Positions 13,863 through 25,225 of a stretch of 64,000 nucleotides of DNA are shown here, in pieces. The notes beneath the pieces were generated by a model. It was given only the letters and a program-made list of their open reading frames with translations. It ran no database searches and was not told the origin of the DNA. The stretch is from Cristatella mucedo. Its lineage: Eukaryota; Bryozoa; Phylactolaemata; Cristatellidae. A program made the translations under genes and the position numbers. The stretch lies in NCBI GenBank assembly GCA_009760855.2, contig WPIO01000123.1, forward strand, positions 1-64,000, written 5' to 3'. How positions within the stretch are numbered: the first letter of the stretch is position 1; every line of letters starts with the position of its first letter.

Positions 13863-14572
13863 CAAGCTTTAGCCTCGGTCGAAGCCAAGCAGTGACAGGC
13901 AGGACACGCTGGCCGGCCACCTATCGGCCGAGCCCTCCGACGACTGTGGGAATGTGGGCACGGCATCATGCCACGCCCACGGTGGCACTGCAGCTCAATT
14001 ACAGTACAATAAGCCAGCATGAATCGGGCATTATAACTCTGCAGCATCGGCGCTCGGCTGCCGGGCGAGATCTCTGCCTTAGACTCACTCTTGGGACGGT
14101 CCTTTTCGACGGCTCCCAAGAACTCACGCACTTCCATACCACATTCGGTTCCGATAGGGGCGCTTCGCTGAGGACCCAACGCTCCGAGTCCGGCGAGGAA
14201 TCCGGTGACGAGAACGAGGCCGAGAGCGGCAAAAAAGCCGGCCACGCCAAGCTGGGGGAGTTCTCGTGGCGGCGTCGCCGAGAAATTCGACAGGATGAAG
14301 ATGGCGAAGATGTCTATTCCAGTTTTCCAATCGCTCAGTTCACTCAACAATCAACCATTTTCCTGTTTCTCTTTTCTCTATTTCTGTCTCGTTCATGCAC
14401 TGTTTGTGACTCCTTTTCTGCCGACACACCTTTCTTCTGCAATGCATTTAGCCCGTCAGACAACCCACTATGTTCAGTTCAAATTATTTCGCAGCCAGAT
14501 TTTTTAGTTCAATTCCTCACGGAACAACGAATTCCGTTCACTTCCTTTACAAGTAGCCTTTCATATATATAA
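13863..14572. other. Open but unassigned GC-rich segment
   Basis: Both strands stay open over several hundred bases: + 13841-14572 (243 codons, with an acidic stretch ESGEESGDENEAESG) and - 13862-14350 (162 codons, with a hydrophobic run GVAGFFAALGLVLVTGFLAG). CpG content and lack of stops suggest either an exon or plain composition. No protein family is recognised and no splice pattern could be settled. Confidence 0.3.
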
Positions 14573-14579
14573 CAATTGC

Positions 14580-14602
14580 ATATATATATATATATATATA
14601 TA
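14580..14602. repeat. (TA)n microsatellite
   Basis: A pure run of about 11 TA units follows TCATATATATAACAATTGCA. It is the start of an AT-rich stretch that continues to about 14690. Confidence 0.9.
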
Positions 14603-14604
14603 AT

Positions 14605-15410
14605 AATTTAACGATTTAAATTGGCTGTTATCCGCTGCTTATATTAATTCAAATTATATTATGATAAAAAATTTACCATGTTTGCCGTGCATAAGCCCCA
14701 CCCCGACGATGCATGAATCTCCAAATTTTGAACCAGTATTTTGAAAAGAATTTTTATAGTAATAACAATATATTTGTTATTAGAGCATTCAGCTAACCTA
14801 ATCTCTTTCAAAGTACGTTATATTTGCTGGTCCAGAGTGAGAGAACCCTATTCAGCTTCCTGGCTGTGACAGTACAGGTCGGAGAGAAATGATGTGACGC
14901 GGCAACTACGACGTGGATATGATGAGGTTCATGAGAGACCAGCATGGCCACTGTGTTTTACAGTGAGTGCCAACTTTTTACTGCACATGCCGCATGACCT
15001 GTCAGTCACAAAACTCATAATTGGAAGCCAGAAATGCATTGACTGTGTTGGTAGTGTCATTAGTCACCAACACGGCTTAAAATTTAGCCATCGTATGCAG
15101 CCCAGGGTGCAGCTGAAGTAAGCATGGAGCTCCAGTGCTCGTCAAATAAACGGTCGCTTTGGAACAGGAAACTAAGGTTTCGTGATGCAGCTACAGAAGA
15201 TAGTCTAGTGCAAACCATTTTGAGAGTTAGTATTTTCAAATATCTGCGAACCGCCGAGTTTTCTCCTAGTTTTTATACTCTTTTTATCGGATTAAATAAC
15301 GATAAAAATTGACTCGGTGCATGTTTTTATTCTAGTAGGCAGGTCCCACTAACCAGCTGCTACCAGAGCCTTGTCGCGTCCTTTTAGTTGCGTGTTTACA
15401 CAACTGCATG
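14605..15410. other. Unassigned sequence with a faint LINE tail
   Basis: Bases 14755-14830 resemble a very old minus-strand LINE-A tail (AATAACAATATATTTGTTATTAG...CTAATCTCTTTCAAAGTACGTTATATTTGCTGG). The rest shows nothing recognisable. Confidence 0.35.
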
Positions 15411-15415
15411 CACTT

Positions 15416-16060
15416 CATAATAATATTAATAGTAGTGCACTTGATAAAGCTCCCTCAAAGAACTTAATCTTTCTCTAGGCGCTTTAAATTTGCTGCAAAG
15501 GGAAATGCAATCAAATGGCGAGTAAAATCATGATTGATAAACAAACGAAATGAATAACATGGTTAGGGGTGACATGCACAGGGTCAGCATACAAATGTGG
15601 TTAGTGGCAGCATGCACAGTGTCAGCACGCATAAGCACATCAAGGACGAATCACAGGGACCCACTAAATGCTGTCCTAAATGTGTTTTTAAATTCTTTTT
15701 AAATGTGGTCAGGTTAGGGGGTGTTTTGACGCAGGTCGGGAGGGAGTTCCAGGCTTTGGGAGCATACGAACTAAATGCACGGTCTCCGAATGATTTGAGG
15801 TTTGTACGAGGTATTTGTAGACTGTTGGATTCCGAAAAGCGGGTGGTACGATGCTTGGCCTGATGGGGGAGTATATTTGCGAGATAGACTGGAGCCAAAG
15901 AATGAAGTGACCTAAAAGTTAGCGACAAAACCTTGAAGTCAATCCATTGCTTGACTGGTAGCCACTGCCGGTCGGTGAGAAGTGGTGTAATGTAGCAACT
16001 GCGACGCTCACGACAGAAAAGCCTAACAGCGGATTTTTGCACCAGATGCTATCGCATGTT
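15416..16060 (-). mobile_element. LINE-A C-terminal end, minus strand
   Basis: The minus strand encodes SAVRLFCRERRSCYITPLLTD, WLPVKQWIDFKVLSLTFRSL, HSLAPVYLANILPHQAKHRT and FSSYAPKAWNSLPTCVKTPP in one 152-codon frame, followed by the 3' untranslated region, hairpin and ATT tail at 15416. Only the N-terminal part is missing. It is among the best-preserved copies. Confidence 0.9.
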
Positions 16061-16965
16061 TTAGTAAGGTAGAATACTGCGATTGCCATTGTATAGTTAT
16101 AATTAATAAGCTTGCAGTGCGTTAGTAAGCAGCTGCCGCATCATTATGGCAATCATGATCTCTATCTGAAAAACGTATATGAAGTAGTTTAGCAGCTCCG
16201 TGGTATGCTGTGCAGCTATCTCTCCCGGATAAATCTTCTAGGACAAATTTTTACATCAAATAACGACATGCTCAGCTAAGCTAGCCGTTGATATGATAGG
16301 TCTGCAGCTCCATGTTTAAGTGATAGGACAGGTAATTTCACTGGCAATGCTACCGTGTTACTGTCTCTTTATCACTCTCTTTCTTTCTTAGCTGCACTGG
16401 CAGTCGAACAGCAGGAAGCAGCCAGCAGTCCTTCAGCACATGCTTGGGCTGCTGCACTGCTTAAAGATCAATCGGAAAGCTTTGCAGAGCTCTCGAGAAA
16501 CTCACAGTAGATTGCGGGTGACTATGGTGCCATGGACGATCAACAGCAGCAAGTGCTAGAGGTAGAGCCTCTCACTCAAGCTGCCTGTAGCAGCAGCCTC
16601 TAAACGAGCCACTGCCAGCAATCTCATTGAAAGCACTTCAGCTGCTGGATGTCTAAGGAGGCTGGGCCGAGTGTACAAATGCACCTTCTTTGGGCTCTGC
16701 TGAAGTATAGGGTGTATTAAGCGTCGGCCGCCAGTAAATCCTACACGACCTTGCTGCTGCATGCATTGCCATACAACTGTGTCCTTCAATGGCTAAGCGG
16801 CTGCCTAATAGCCAAGCCATGTGGCTAAGAGCTGTGCTGTTTGCTGGTCTTTCGTGACTGATGATTAAATGGAGCACGTGTGCCTGCAACCTAAAAGGTA
16901 GCCCCTACAAGTGCCCAATTAAAAACCTAATGAGGCAGCTACTTCAATATGCCGGAAGCAGGGTT
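16061..16965. other. Unassigned sequence
   Basis: No repeat family or exon could be recognised. Short frames at 16556-16889 (minus) lack domain features. Confidence 0.45.
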
Positions 16966-16967
<2 letters not shown>

Positions 16968-17024
<57 letters not shown>

Positions 17025-17061
17025 TGCGCGTGCATGCGTGTGTGTGTGTGTGTGTGTGTGT
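16968..17061. repeat. (TG)n microsatellite
   Basis: Two TG runs are separated by CTTGCGCGTGCATGCGTG. Alternating purine-pyrimidine sequence of this length can adopt Z-DNA. Confidence 0.95.
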
Positions 17062-17745
17062 CACATGCAATTGCGCACGATTGAGCCGGACCTGCTAAGA
17101 CAGCTCCTTCGCTGAGCGGCCAATAGCTCCCATGCGGCAGATGCAGCAGCTGAAGGGGCAACGGATGTAGAGCGGGCCTAGCTAGCCGGCCTGAGCTGCC
17201 TCAGAGCCTGGATCACCTTGCACCTCTAGAGCCGCAGCCTAGCCTAGCAGAGCAGTGGCTACACAAACCAGAAACTGTTTCCTTGAAGAAGTGTTGTCAA
17301 ATAAGTGAGGAATATCCGTTATCTAGTAGGGCATATCACCCCATTACCTAAGCAAAAGCACATCTGAGGAATAATCGGCAGCACCGTAGTTGCTCCTTGA
17401 TCTGCATTGAGGTAGGAGGCTTGGCTATCTGCTTCTTATTTAATAAATAGCAAGCTTCGCAAGTATAAGGGCAGTGAATCAGTGTAAGTAGATTACGTAT
17501 GCTTACATGTACCACCCTTAGTAAATGGCTCAACATACCTCCAGAGATGTCATCAAATTATACCTGCATTCTTGGCATGCGTCTCAGTGAGAAAAAGAGC
17601 CCGTGTAACTATTACTAAGACTCTTAGTGGTTCTTTTCCATTCTAGTACAGTCTCAATTGCACCAGCCAGAACTTGGGTTGTGTCTATCAGGTTACCCAT
17701 AAGGAATATATTAAAGAGCAAATTTAACAGCCTTATTTCGTAAAG
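17062..17745. other. Unassigned sequence
   Basis: Nothing recognisable on either strand; frames are short and without motif. Confidence 0.45.
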
Positions 17746-17747
17746 CT

Positions 17748-17888
17748 ACTGGAGAGCCTTTACGGCTATCACCACCGCTTGCAGTGGCAATACAGGTTCG
17801 CCTGCCACAGGATTCGAACCCACGACTTCAGAACCGAGGTCGTGAACAGTAACCGACTTACCTAGTGAGCAATTACGGTTACAATATA
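17748..17888 (-). mobile_element. SINE-A
   Basis: The + strand shows GAGAGCCTTTACGGCTATCACCACCGCTTGCAGTGGCAAT and a reversed B box (GGATTCGAACCCACGAC), ending GACTTACCTAGTGAGC. All parts are in the order expected for an inverted SINE-A. Confidence 0.8.
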
Positions 17889-18224
17889 CCACTTTCTGGT
17901 TGATCACGTTAATTACTGGCTTAGTCGTTTTTTGTGGAGTACTGGAAGTAGGTATAAATAATAAATATATTGATATTTACATACAATCCTCACTTAACTA
18001 GTCTCTAACTCTAACTAACACTACACTCTCTAACTAATTCGCCGAATTTCTAATCAATTTGAGTTTAGCACTTTCAAGGGCCCGTTATAAATCCACAGAT
18101 TTGCCTAGGTGAGTATCCTCTTGCTTGCCGCAGTCATTAAAACGTTGTTTGCGTCAGGACGTGAAGCCGTAACATTGGTCGTTAAGCGTGAGCACCCTAC
18201 CCAAACGCTAAGCAATCGAACCCG

Positions 18225-18720
18225 TATTTTTTACACGTATTTACCCTATTTTTATGAGAAAAATTCGCACTTTTTTCAATTTAAAAAATAAACCTGCGAC
18301 CTATACACTTTAAGTAATGTCAAAATTTTAAGCCACTCCTTCCCTGCCAATCTAGACTGCAAATTTTGGTAATATGGAATTAGCTAGTTTATTGCATACT
18401 TTACTTTGGCTCACCATAAATCCTAATATTGCGAATTTCAAACGTGCTGGATGGAACTGGAGGTGATTCAATCAATGAGAAAGGGACGATTCAGACATTG
18501 ACAAGGCTGCTAAAGACTATGAAGATATTAGCAGTGATACTGATGACGAGTTTATTGGCAACTGTAATGATTAAAGCAAAGTTGTATTAATACAAAATGA
18601 ACTTTATACTCCATAACAATATTTTTTAATAGAAACTTGTTGTCAAAAATATTTTCCTTAAATTTACGGTGCGAAGTATACTTCGGTGATAGTAACCGTA
18701 AAAATACGGTGTATCAATAA
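18225..18720 (+). mobile_element. Probable pogo/Tigger-like DNA transposon relic
   Basis: A frame around 18450 reads LDGTGGDSINEKG and, after a one-base shift, DDSDIDKAAKDYEDISSD then TDDEFIGNCND and a stop. This resembles the acidic C-terminus of pogo-type DDE transposases, which follows a conserved LDGTEDD motif. Flanking ends share TACGGT / CCTATACAC-type sequence (CTGCGACCTATACACTTTAA near 18290 and TTACGGTGCGAAGTATACTTC near 18665). The catalytic core is absent. The assignment rests on short motifs only. Confidence 0.35.
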
Positions 18721-19420
18721 GCTTAAATCAAATTAAGATCTCAGAAAATCAAAGTATGTTGCTCAAAATAAGTAGATGTATTGGGAACGTAAGAAATACC
18801 AAATTTGAGATCCATGAAAATTAAATTTAAAGCAATAATACATTGAAGAAAAATTTTACTCACATAATCTTCCCGTGACAATTACTTTTCTCGAAACAAT
18901 ACCTGCATAGACATAGTCTGTGGCTCATGTAAATACAATTTTACTCCGAATCCATCGTAACTATACTTTCACGACAATTGATAATCACCGATAGATGACT
19001 GTCAGAACATTAAAATCGCAAGCCCAGTATTAATTACAGTGGCGCAAGTAGCCAGAAAAAAAGCTGCTGTTGGCTTTTTCACGTTGTTCAAACTTTGCTT
19101 TGTATCCCATTACTTCAGAACTCTGTCGCCGCAATAAGGCAATAAGTCGAACTTGGTCTCCTCCTTAATCATTGTATCATTTTCTTTACCAATCACGCTA
19201 CAACTAGACATTCCATAACAATTTTGGAATTGTATCCACGTTAATCGAAGAATCGAAGAAGGGGCATTAGTGAATTACAAGGCGATCAACTGGACTGAGG
19301 TGGCCTTGCATCTGTCGAGGTACACCGCATGTTTGCATAGGTTCCTGACCAACGCAGCATTAAAGCCGTCGGGTTTTCAAGAATTCTCAGACGCAGTTCA
19401 TGAACTTTATTCTTTATTAT
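18721..19420. other. Unassigned AT-rich sequence
   Basis: Stops are frequent in all frames and no repeat family is evident. Confidence 0.45.
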
Positions 19421-19421
19421 A

Positions 19422-19612
19422 TGGTAAGCCGTGATGGCACACATGGAAATGCGGTTGATTTTCACGATCCTGGTCCTGAGGTCGTGGGTTCAAATCCTTC
19501 GGTGGGTGATTCTCTATCGAAGCTTCAAGCGGTGGTGATAGCCGTTAAGGCTCTTCTGTCAATATACAGAAAAGGCTGGTAAATCAGCTTGTATTTTCAT
19601 GCGGTCAAGTAA
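19422..19612 (+). mobile_element. SINE-A
   Basis: It starts GTAAGCCGTGATGGCACACATGG, has a B box GGTTCAAATCC near 19490, GGTGGGTGATTC, CAAGCGGTGGTGATAGCCGT, AAGGCTCTTCTGTC and a TAAATCAGCTTGTATTTTC end. It is nearly complete. Confidence 0.85.
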
Positions 19613-20479
19613 AATGCGAACTTTGGTCGACTGATACGATCAAGGTCTGGCTGCATTTAGGCAACAAAAATTAATGACCCGCGACATGACAAGAGTTGCT
19701 GGTGAGCCAAAGGTTATCTAAATGGCTTAGAGGTCACTTCCGTTGCTTACACCGTTCTATACCTACCCGATCTCTTCACTCCTTGGTGGTTCATTCACAC
19801 CACCGGCTCCTCAGCATCTGGTCATCTTGCTGTATCTCACGTTGAACCTAATCTTTTTGAGCGGAAAGTCCGAAACTTGCATCCAGCTACGGTCGCAGAA
19901 TGCATCAACCTTTCATCTGACCTTTTTATAAGTTTAAGAAGTCGCGTCCGTACCGGTGTGAGATCCCTACACCCCGGAAAACTGGTCGAAGTTCTGGTTC
20001 TCTAGAGATTTTAGTTCGTGCTTGTGCGTGATGATTCAATGCATACGACTAGTCATAACTCGTATTAACCGGTGGCCATTGTGGTCGCAATGACGGTAGC
20101 GATGTGAGCATACTTTTCAAAGCGTAATACTTACTTACTTTAGAACACTAGATAACCTGAGTTTAGCTGTCCATTGGGCAGCAATTCTGCTGTAGTGAGG
20201 AATGGAGTTTTAGGTTGGAGGATATATACGCTTATTGCGTTATTCAAAAGAATTTCTATTATAATTATTAAATATATTCTGTAAGTAAAAGTTATTTCCT
20301 TACGTGCATAAACGAAATACATTATTCACCAATCAAAAGAGAAAGAAACAACTCACAATTGTGTAGCAGCCGATTTTTACAAAGAAAACGATTTACAGCA
20401 TCGATTTATGGAACTGCTATAAAGGGAGTGATATTTAAATTCATTCAGACACTAAAATGGCGGCGCAGGGAAGAGCAGC
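19613..20479. other. Unassigned sequence
   Basis: No exon or repeat identified. 20200-20340 is AT-rich. Confidence 0.4.
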
Positions 20480-20877
20480 GATACAATCGTCTCATTAGCG
20501 TGACGCTTTAAGAACTGACCTTAATTCTGGAATTGCTAGAATCGGTAGCATTGCATTGCGTCTTTTAGGGACATTAAATAAATATAAACGAAGGGCAAAT
20601 CGCAAAAACGAATCCATTAACCGCCGGAATGTGGCCGAAGCCCCAGATAATCCAAAAGGCATTTTTAAGTAGGCGAATGCACCAAGTCCTGGCCCGGGTG
20701 GAAATGGCGTCTTTTGAACATCGTCGGGATCAACCGGTACCTGCCGGTATCCCGAATTCATGTCCAGGGTGCTGAAGCGTGTCATGCAGGTGGTCCTGAA
20801 TTTCATCCAGTAATGACAAGTGATAAGCATCCTTTGCAGGACATTTATTAAGCTCACAATAGTCTACAGCTATACGC
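20480..20877 (-). mobile_element. Ty3/gypsy reverse transcriptase fragment
   Basis: On the minus strand, RIAVDYCELNKCPAKDAYHL and SLLDEIQDHLHDT are followed, after a frameshift, by FSTLDMNSGYRQVPVDP, KTPFPPGPGLGAFAYLKMPF and GLSGASATFRRLMDSFL. These are the RT finger/palm motifs of Ty3/gypsy LTR retrotransposons. The catalytic YLDD box is lost at the end (near 20565). No LTR, protease or integrase is seen. The upstream edge joins a LINE-A fragment within a few bases. Confidence 0.88.
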
Positions 20878-21340
20878 GACTGTGGAGCTGATGGTGTCAT
20901 CTGACGAAAGGTCACTTTGGAATATGACACGCACATTTCGTCCAGATTCAACAGGACATATGCTGGCAAAGCCGATAGGTTTCCAATTTCTGAATAACAC
21001 TTGGTTTGCCCATAATTAGTATGACCTAATAACTAATGTGACCGCCAAGTGAGCAACGAAACCTTGAAGTTTATCCGTTGCTTGACTGGTAGCCAGTGCA
21101 AGTCGGCGATAAGTGGTGTGATGTGGCAACTGCGACGCTCACGACAGACAAGCCTTGCTGCAGAGTTTTGCACCAGCTGTAAGCGCCTGATTGCACATGC
21201 CGGTCGGCCTGCAAGCAGTGAGTTTCAGAAGTCAAGACGGGATGTCACAAATGCATGGACCAACTTAAATGTACCTACTTAAACTTAGATTTGGTATCCC
21301 GATCTAAACAAGCCCGAATTTTAGTATTTTAGCATCAATT
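20878..21340 (-). mobile_element. LINE-A pieces, minus strand, rearranged
   Basis: Bases 20878-21020 match the segment encoding LGVMFxSDLSLDDHISST, and 21040-21340 match the downstream segment (VHAFVTSRLDFCNSLL... NSAARLVCRER). For one minus-strand copy the order would be reversed, so this is a rearrangement or two separate insertions. The first piece abuts the gypsy fragment. Confidence 0.75.
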
Positions 21341-21712
21341 TGAAAAAGAATACAGCCGAACACCATTGTTTCCTATAGTTGCATAGATCTTAAGATAATC
21401 TAATTACAATAACATCCAATTGCATTAAACTCGATACCAAGTGTATATATTAATTCACCACTGCCTATTTTTTAAAACTTTCCTTTACTTTCTACGAGAC
21501 TTACCTGCCCGCAGCACGCAATTGCCCAATCATTTGCGTCCATCATTCAGACTCACTTGTTTAATGGCAAAATTGAGCTTCTACTCAAACACCGGGCTCA
21601 TAGTTTGTGTTATACTCATGCTTTCAAAGAAATGAGCTATTCATAAAGTCCAGAATCCCCATTTGACGGTTCTCGCTTCAGAAGAAGGCAAAATTGGCTA
21701 CTTGGATGCAAA
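21341..21712. other. Unassigned sequence
   Basis: No feature recognised. Confidence 0.45.
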
Positions 21713-21713
21713 A

Positions 21714-21890
21714 GCTGAGCCGTGATGGCACATTAGGTAAGGGGGTTGCTTTCACGACGTTGGTCCTGAGGTCACAGGTTCAATTCCTGCGGTGGGCGAT
21801 CCTTTATCGCCACTGCAAGCGTTGGTGACAGCCGTAAAGGCTCTTCTGCTGCTATACAAAAAGAGGCTGTTAGATCAGCTAGGATTTATT
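21714..21890 (+). mobile_element. SINE-A
   Basis: It starts TGAGCCGTGATGGCACATTAGG, has B box GGTTCAATTCC near 21778, GGTGGGCGATCC, AAGGCTCTTCT, AAAAAGAGGCTGTTAGATC and a GGATTTATTTAG end. This is the cleanest copy for seeing the tRNA-like head. Confidence 0.88.
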
Positions 21891-21894
21891 TAGT

Positions 21895-22283
21895 TATTTA
21901 AAAGCTGCTACTTCTAAAGCTGGCTATTCTCCAGAATCAGGCTCTTCTGCCAAAGGCTTCTTCAGAACTCCACAAAGAAGTCGATTACCAACTCTCTGCT
22001 GAGAAGCTTTCCGGCGCCGAAGGCCAAGGTCGTGCCAGGCTTCAGCCATTGCCGCTACTTCCCCTGTTTACTCTGCTGCCGACGACTCCGGCGGCTGACA
22101 AAGGATTGCTATCGCTCAGGTGAGGATTCGGGTTGTATTTTGCGGTTTTGTACCCAGTGGTTTCATGTTGCTTGTGTTTGGGTCGGTAGTTTTACAGCAG
22201 AGATCAGGCGTAGAAAGTTCCTGGACTCGTTCTTGAGGCCTCACCCAACAGATCATCCTAGGGTTAGCATAATGACAAAATAG
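21895..22283 (+). pseudogene. PHD-finger fragment, probably from a LINE ORF1
   Basis: A Ser/Pro/Ala-rich stretch (21895-22085, one stop) leads into a frame starting 22032. Its residues 12-48 fit a PHD zinc finger: C12-x2-C15, then C35-x4-C40-x4-H45-x2-C48 with WFH before the second half. The final Cys pair is missing (KFLDSFLRPHP where it should be). L2/CR1-type ORF1 proteins are known that carry a PHD finger, and the repeat-rich surroundings favour that origin. A host PHD gene exon is the alternative. Confidence 0.5.
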
Positions 22284-22449
22284 AATGCTTACCCAACGGC
22301 AGGGCACCATGCAGTAGGTGTGTTAACCGACTGGTAGCTTCTCATTAAGGGTGCAGGTCCAAACTTGCCGATAGCAACTCCAAATAGCTTTTTTTTTTTA
22401 GCAAACTAGCAGCTTTTAAATGGATGGAGTAAAGTATCTTGCGAATTTC

Positions 22450-22558
22450 GTTCGATTGTGTTTCCTTTGGAGCCAATGTAAAAGGTCTAGGAAGAGATTG
22501 AGTTCTCTGACTGCGTTTAATCAAGTGCGTTATTATTATTAGTAGTATTACTAATCCT
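22450..22558 (+). mobile_element. LINE-A 3' tail
   Basis: TTTCCTTTGGAGCCAATGTAAA, then a degraded hairpin (GGTCTAGGAAGAGATTGAG...CTGCG) and GTGCGTTATTATTATTAGTAG. It is an old 3' end only. Confidence 0.65.
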
Positions 22559-24020
22559 TAAAGACAAATACAGCTCCACTCACACGCTCTCTCCGTTTAA
22601 ACTCAAATGGTGTTGCCTTGGAATAAGTTATTTAGAAGTAAGTTTGAATTTGTCTCCAGACATTCCTACAGTTCGCTCTTGCGGTTAAGTTCCGGTCTGC
22701 TTCTGCTCTATTCCAGTCTTCTTTGCTGATGAGTGCTGGTGCTGCTCTGGTTTCAGTCGGTGCTAGGCGTACTATTTGGAGGCCCAGTTTCTGCATTCCC
22801 TGGAAAAGAAAACTTGAAGAGCTCGGGTGACTTCTCTGCAATCGTTTCAAATATTTAGCATTGCAATTTATTGGGCTTGATTATATTGGGGAATAGCTCG
22901 TGGTCCGGCTTTGCCACTCACTGGAACTAGTTTACCCACTAACTATTGACCAATCATGTGCTTGGAGGCCTTTTATCCACGGTCAGGCCTGCCACGGTAG
23001 CGAACCTCGCTCTTGAGTCAAGCCTGCAATGGGAGCAAGTCTCGCTCTCGAGCCAGCAAGTCCATGATGAACCGTTTGAAGGCTCTTAAAGAGAACATTT
23101 TGATTAACAGTAACCGACTCAGCAGAAAGACTCAGTAATAATATGCAGATAAAACCTCACCTTTGTCTGCATTCCTGTGAGAAGTTCATTAATTACACAG
23201 TCCCAGCAGTGGTGACTTCGTGCAGTGATTAGCTCTAGCAATTGAGGCAAACGCAATCGCTTTGTTGTGAGCGTTAGTACGAGTTAATGTAGTCTGCCAC
23301 CACTCATTTCTATGCCTTGAATGAGAATGAAGATAGGGAGATGGGTGGAGGTTACTCAAGTTCTCTAGGACATATTGTGTCGCCGAACGTTTACATCGCT
23401 GCATATACTAGCTTGCATTCATCAAAAATCACAAAGCACGTCTACTTTGCTGTGGATGTCAAGCGTTTGGAATGTCCCCTCCCTCGTTTTGTGAGCACGC
23501 CTCACTCGGCGCGGCAATCTACTCGCGAAGAATCATGAGCAGATTTTATTGATGAATTTGCATCACCGACAAACTTTAGGCGCAGCATGACGTTTGGTCG
23601 ATCATGCTGCTTACTTTGGAAGCTCATGCAGTTTTCTGTTAAACAACTCAGCTGGTCCAAGGAGAAGCCTTTAATGAGCTTGTCATCACTGATGGCAACA
23701 GCATATAGAGAACGAAAGCCGCTTGAATAGCATGGCCATCCGTTTGGCAAACCCTTTTCACTCTATAGTCTTGTTAGCCGAGACTACCATTTAGATGTTA
23801 AGTTTAAACTGCAAAAGTACATGCTGCAGCCGTATGGCAAATTATCTTCCCTTTCACACATTTTTGACAGTCATCATTGTATACTAACATAAATACCACA
23901 CCGAGGCATCTATTAAAACGTAACGCAAGTGACCGATAAAAAGGCTAACTAGCGGATTGAGAAACCAAGCCTTTAACAGGGCTAGGTAGATAGCAACTCT
24001 GTCTTTCTCCTTTTCTTCTT
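22559..24020. other. Unassigned sequence
   Basis: Two minus-strand frames look slightly protein-like (22632-22850, with SKEDWNRAEADRNLTARANC; 23502-23750, with GWPCYSSGFRSLYAVAISDD) but match no family I know and have no settled splice sites. Confidence 0.3.
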
Positions 24021-24029
24021 TCCTTATTC

Positions 24030-24126
24030 TCTTTCCGCGTCCCCTTTCACTGTGCCTCTCTGTCTCTCTATCTCTGTCTCTCTTTCCCTCTATCTCTCTG
24101 TCTCTGTCTTTGTCTCTCTGTCTCTG

Positions 24127-24217
<91 letters not shown>

Positions 24218-24220
24218 CTC

Positions 24221-24292
<72 letters not shown>
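24030..24292 (+). repeat. (CT)n microsatellite
   Basis: It starts impure with GTCTCTCT units and becomes pure CT from about 24130, with one GTTTCTCTCACT interruption near 24212. The Ser/Leu and Arg/Glu frames here are artefacts. Confidence 0.95.
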
Positions 24293-24295
<3 letters not shown>

Positions 24296-24487
24296 CACAC
24301 TCGTCTCGGACCATCCATTGTCAGTTGTCCATTGGCCTTTCATCGGCATTTGTCTCTTCATTCCTTCATTCCTTTACCAACGAGTTCTCATTATAGCTGA
24401 AGAGCTCATTACTTCGCGGGAACTTAATTAGGCCATCCGATTGAATTTGAAATATAAATAATTGCAAACCAGGTAAGCTTATTTGAA

Positions 24488-24960
24488 ACCTTATTATTAC
24501 TCCCCCATCAGGCCAAGCATCGTACCACCCACTTTTCGGAATCCAACAGTCTAGAAATACCTCGTACAAACCTTAAATCCTTTGCAGACCGTGCATTTAG
24601 TTCGTATGCTCCCAAAGCCTGGAACTCCCTCCCGACCTGCGTCAGAACATCCCCTGACCTGACCACATTTAAAAGGAACTTAAAAACACTCCTATTTAGG
24701 ACAACATTTAGTGGGTCCCTGTGATTCGTCCTTTGCGTGCTTATGCGTGCTGACACTGTGCATGCTGCCACTAACCACATTTGCATGCTGACCCTTTGCA
24801 TGTCACCCCCTAACCATGTTATTCATTTTGTTTGTTTTTCAAGCATGATTTTACTTACCATTCAATTGCATTTCCCTTTGCAGCAAATGTAAAGCGCCTA
24901 GAAAGAGATTAAGTTCTATGAGGGCGCTTTATCAAGTACATTATTATTATTATTATTATA
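24488..24960 (+). mobile_element. LINE-A 3' end
   Basis: The C-terminal coding part (frame reads FSSYAPKAWNSLPTCVRTSP and LTTFKRNLKT) is followed by the complete 3' untranslated region, hairpin with GCGCC / GGCGC stem and (ATT)n. It is well preserved. Confidence 0.9.
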
Positions 24961-25139
24961 AGCCTTCAAATATATAGATCTGAAAGACTCTTATCGGCTT
25001 ACATACCACATTCAGAGGAGCAGCTTGCCTTACGCTTGTGCTGAGAAAAGAACCTTATCTAACTTAAGGTTCCTAAGAATTTGTTTTTGCGTGCACAGTG
25101 AGCCGAGGCGAACCAGCGCAGGCAGCTCTAGGGAACTCT

Positions 25140-25225
25140 GCTGTCCGTGTTTCATTTGCAGCAGATGTAACGCACATAGAAAGAGATTGATTTCTCAGAG
25201 GGCGCTTTATAATGCGTGTTATTAT
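25140..25225 (+). mobile_element. LINE-A 3' tail
   Basis: TTTCATTTGCAGCAGATGTAA, ACATAGAAAGAGATTGATTTCTC and GGGCGCTTTATAATGCGTGTTATTATAATTATT: a short, old 3' end. Confidence 0.65.

Noticed and set aside
13862-14350. Minus-strand 162-codon frame with a hydrophobic segment as a membrane protein
   Set aside because: The opposite strand is equally open, composition is GC-rich, and no start context, splice sites or family support either reading.
21714-21800. Functional tRNA gene
   Set aside because: A tRNA-like head with a B box is present, but the same sequence is repeated about eight times with a common long 3' body and diverged heads, which is a tRNA-derived SINE.
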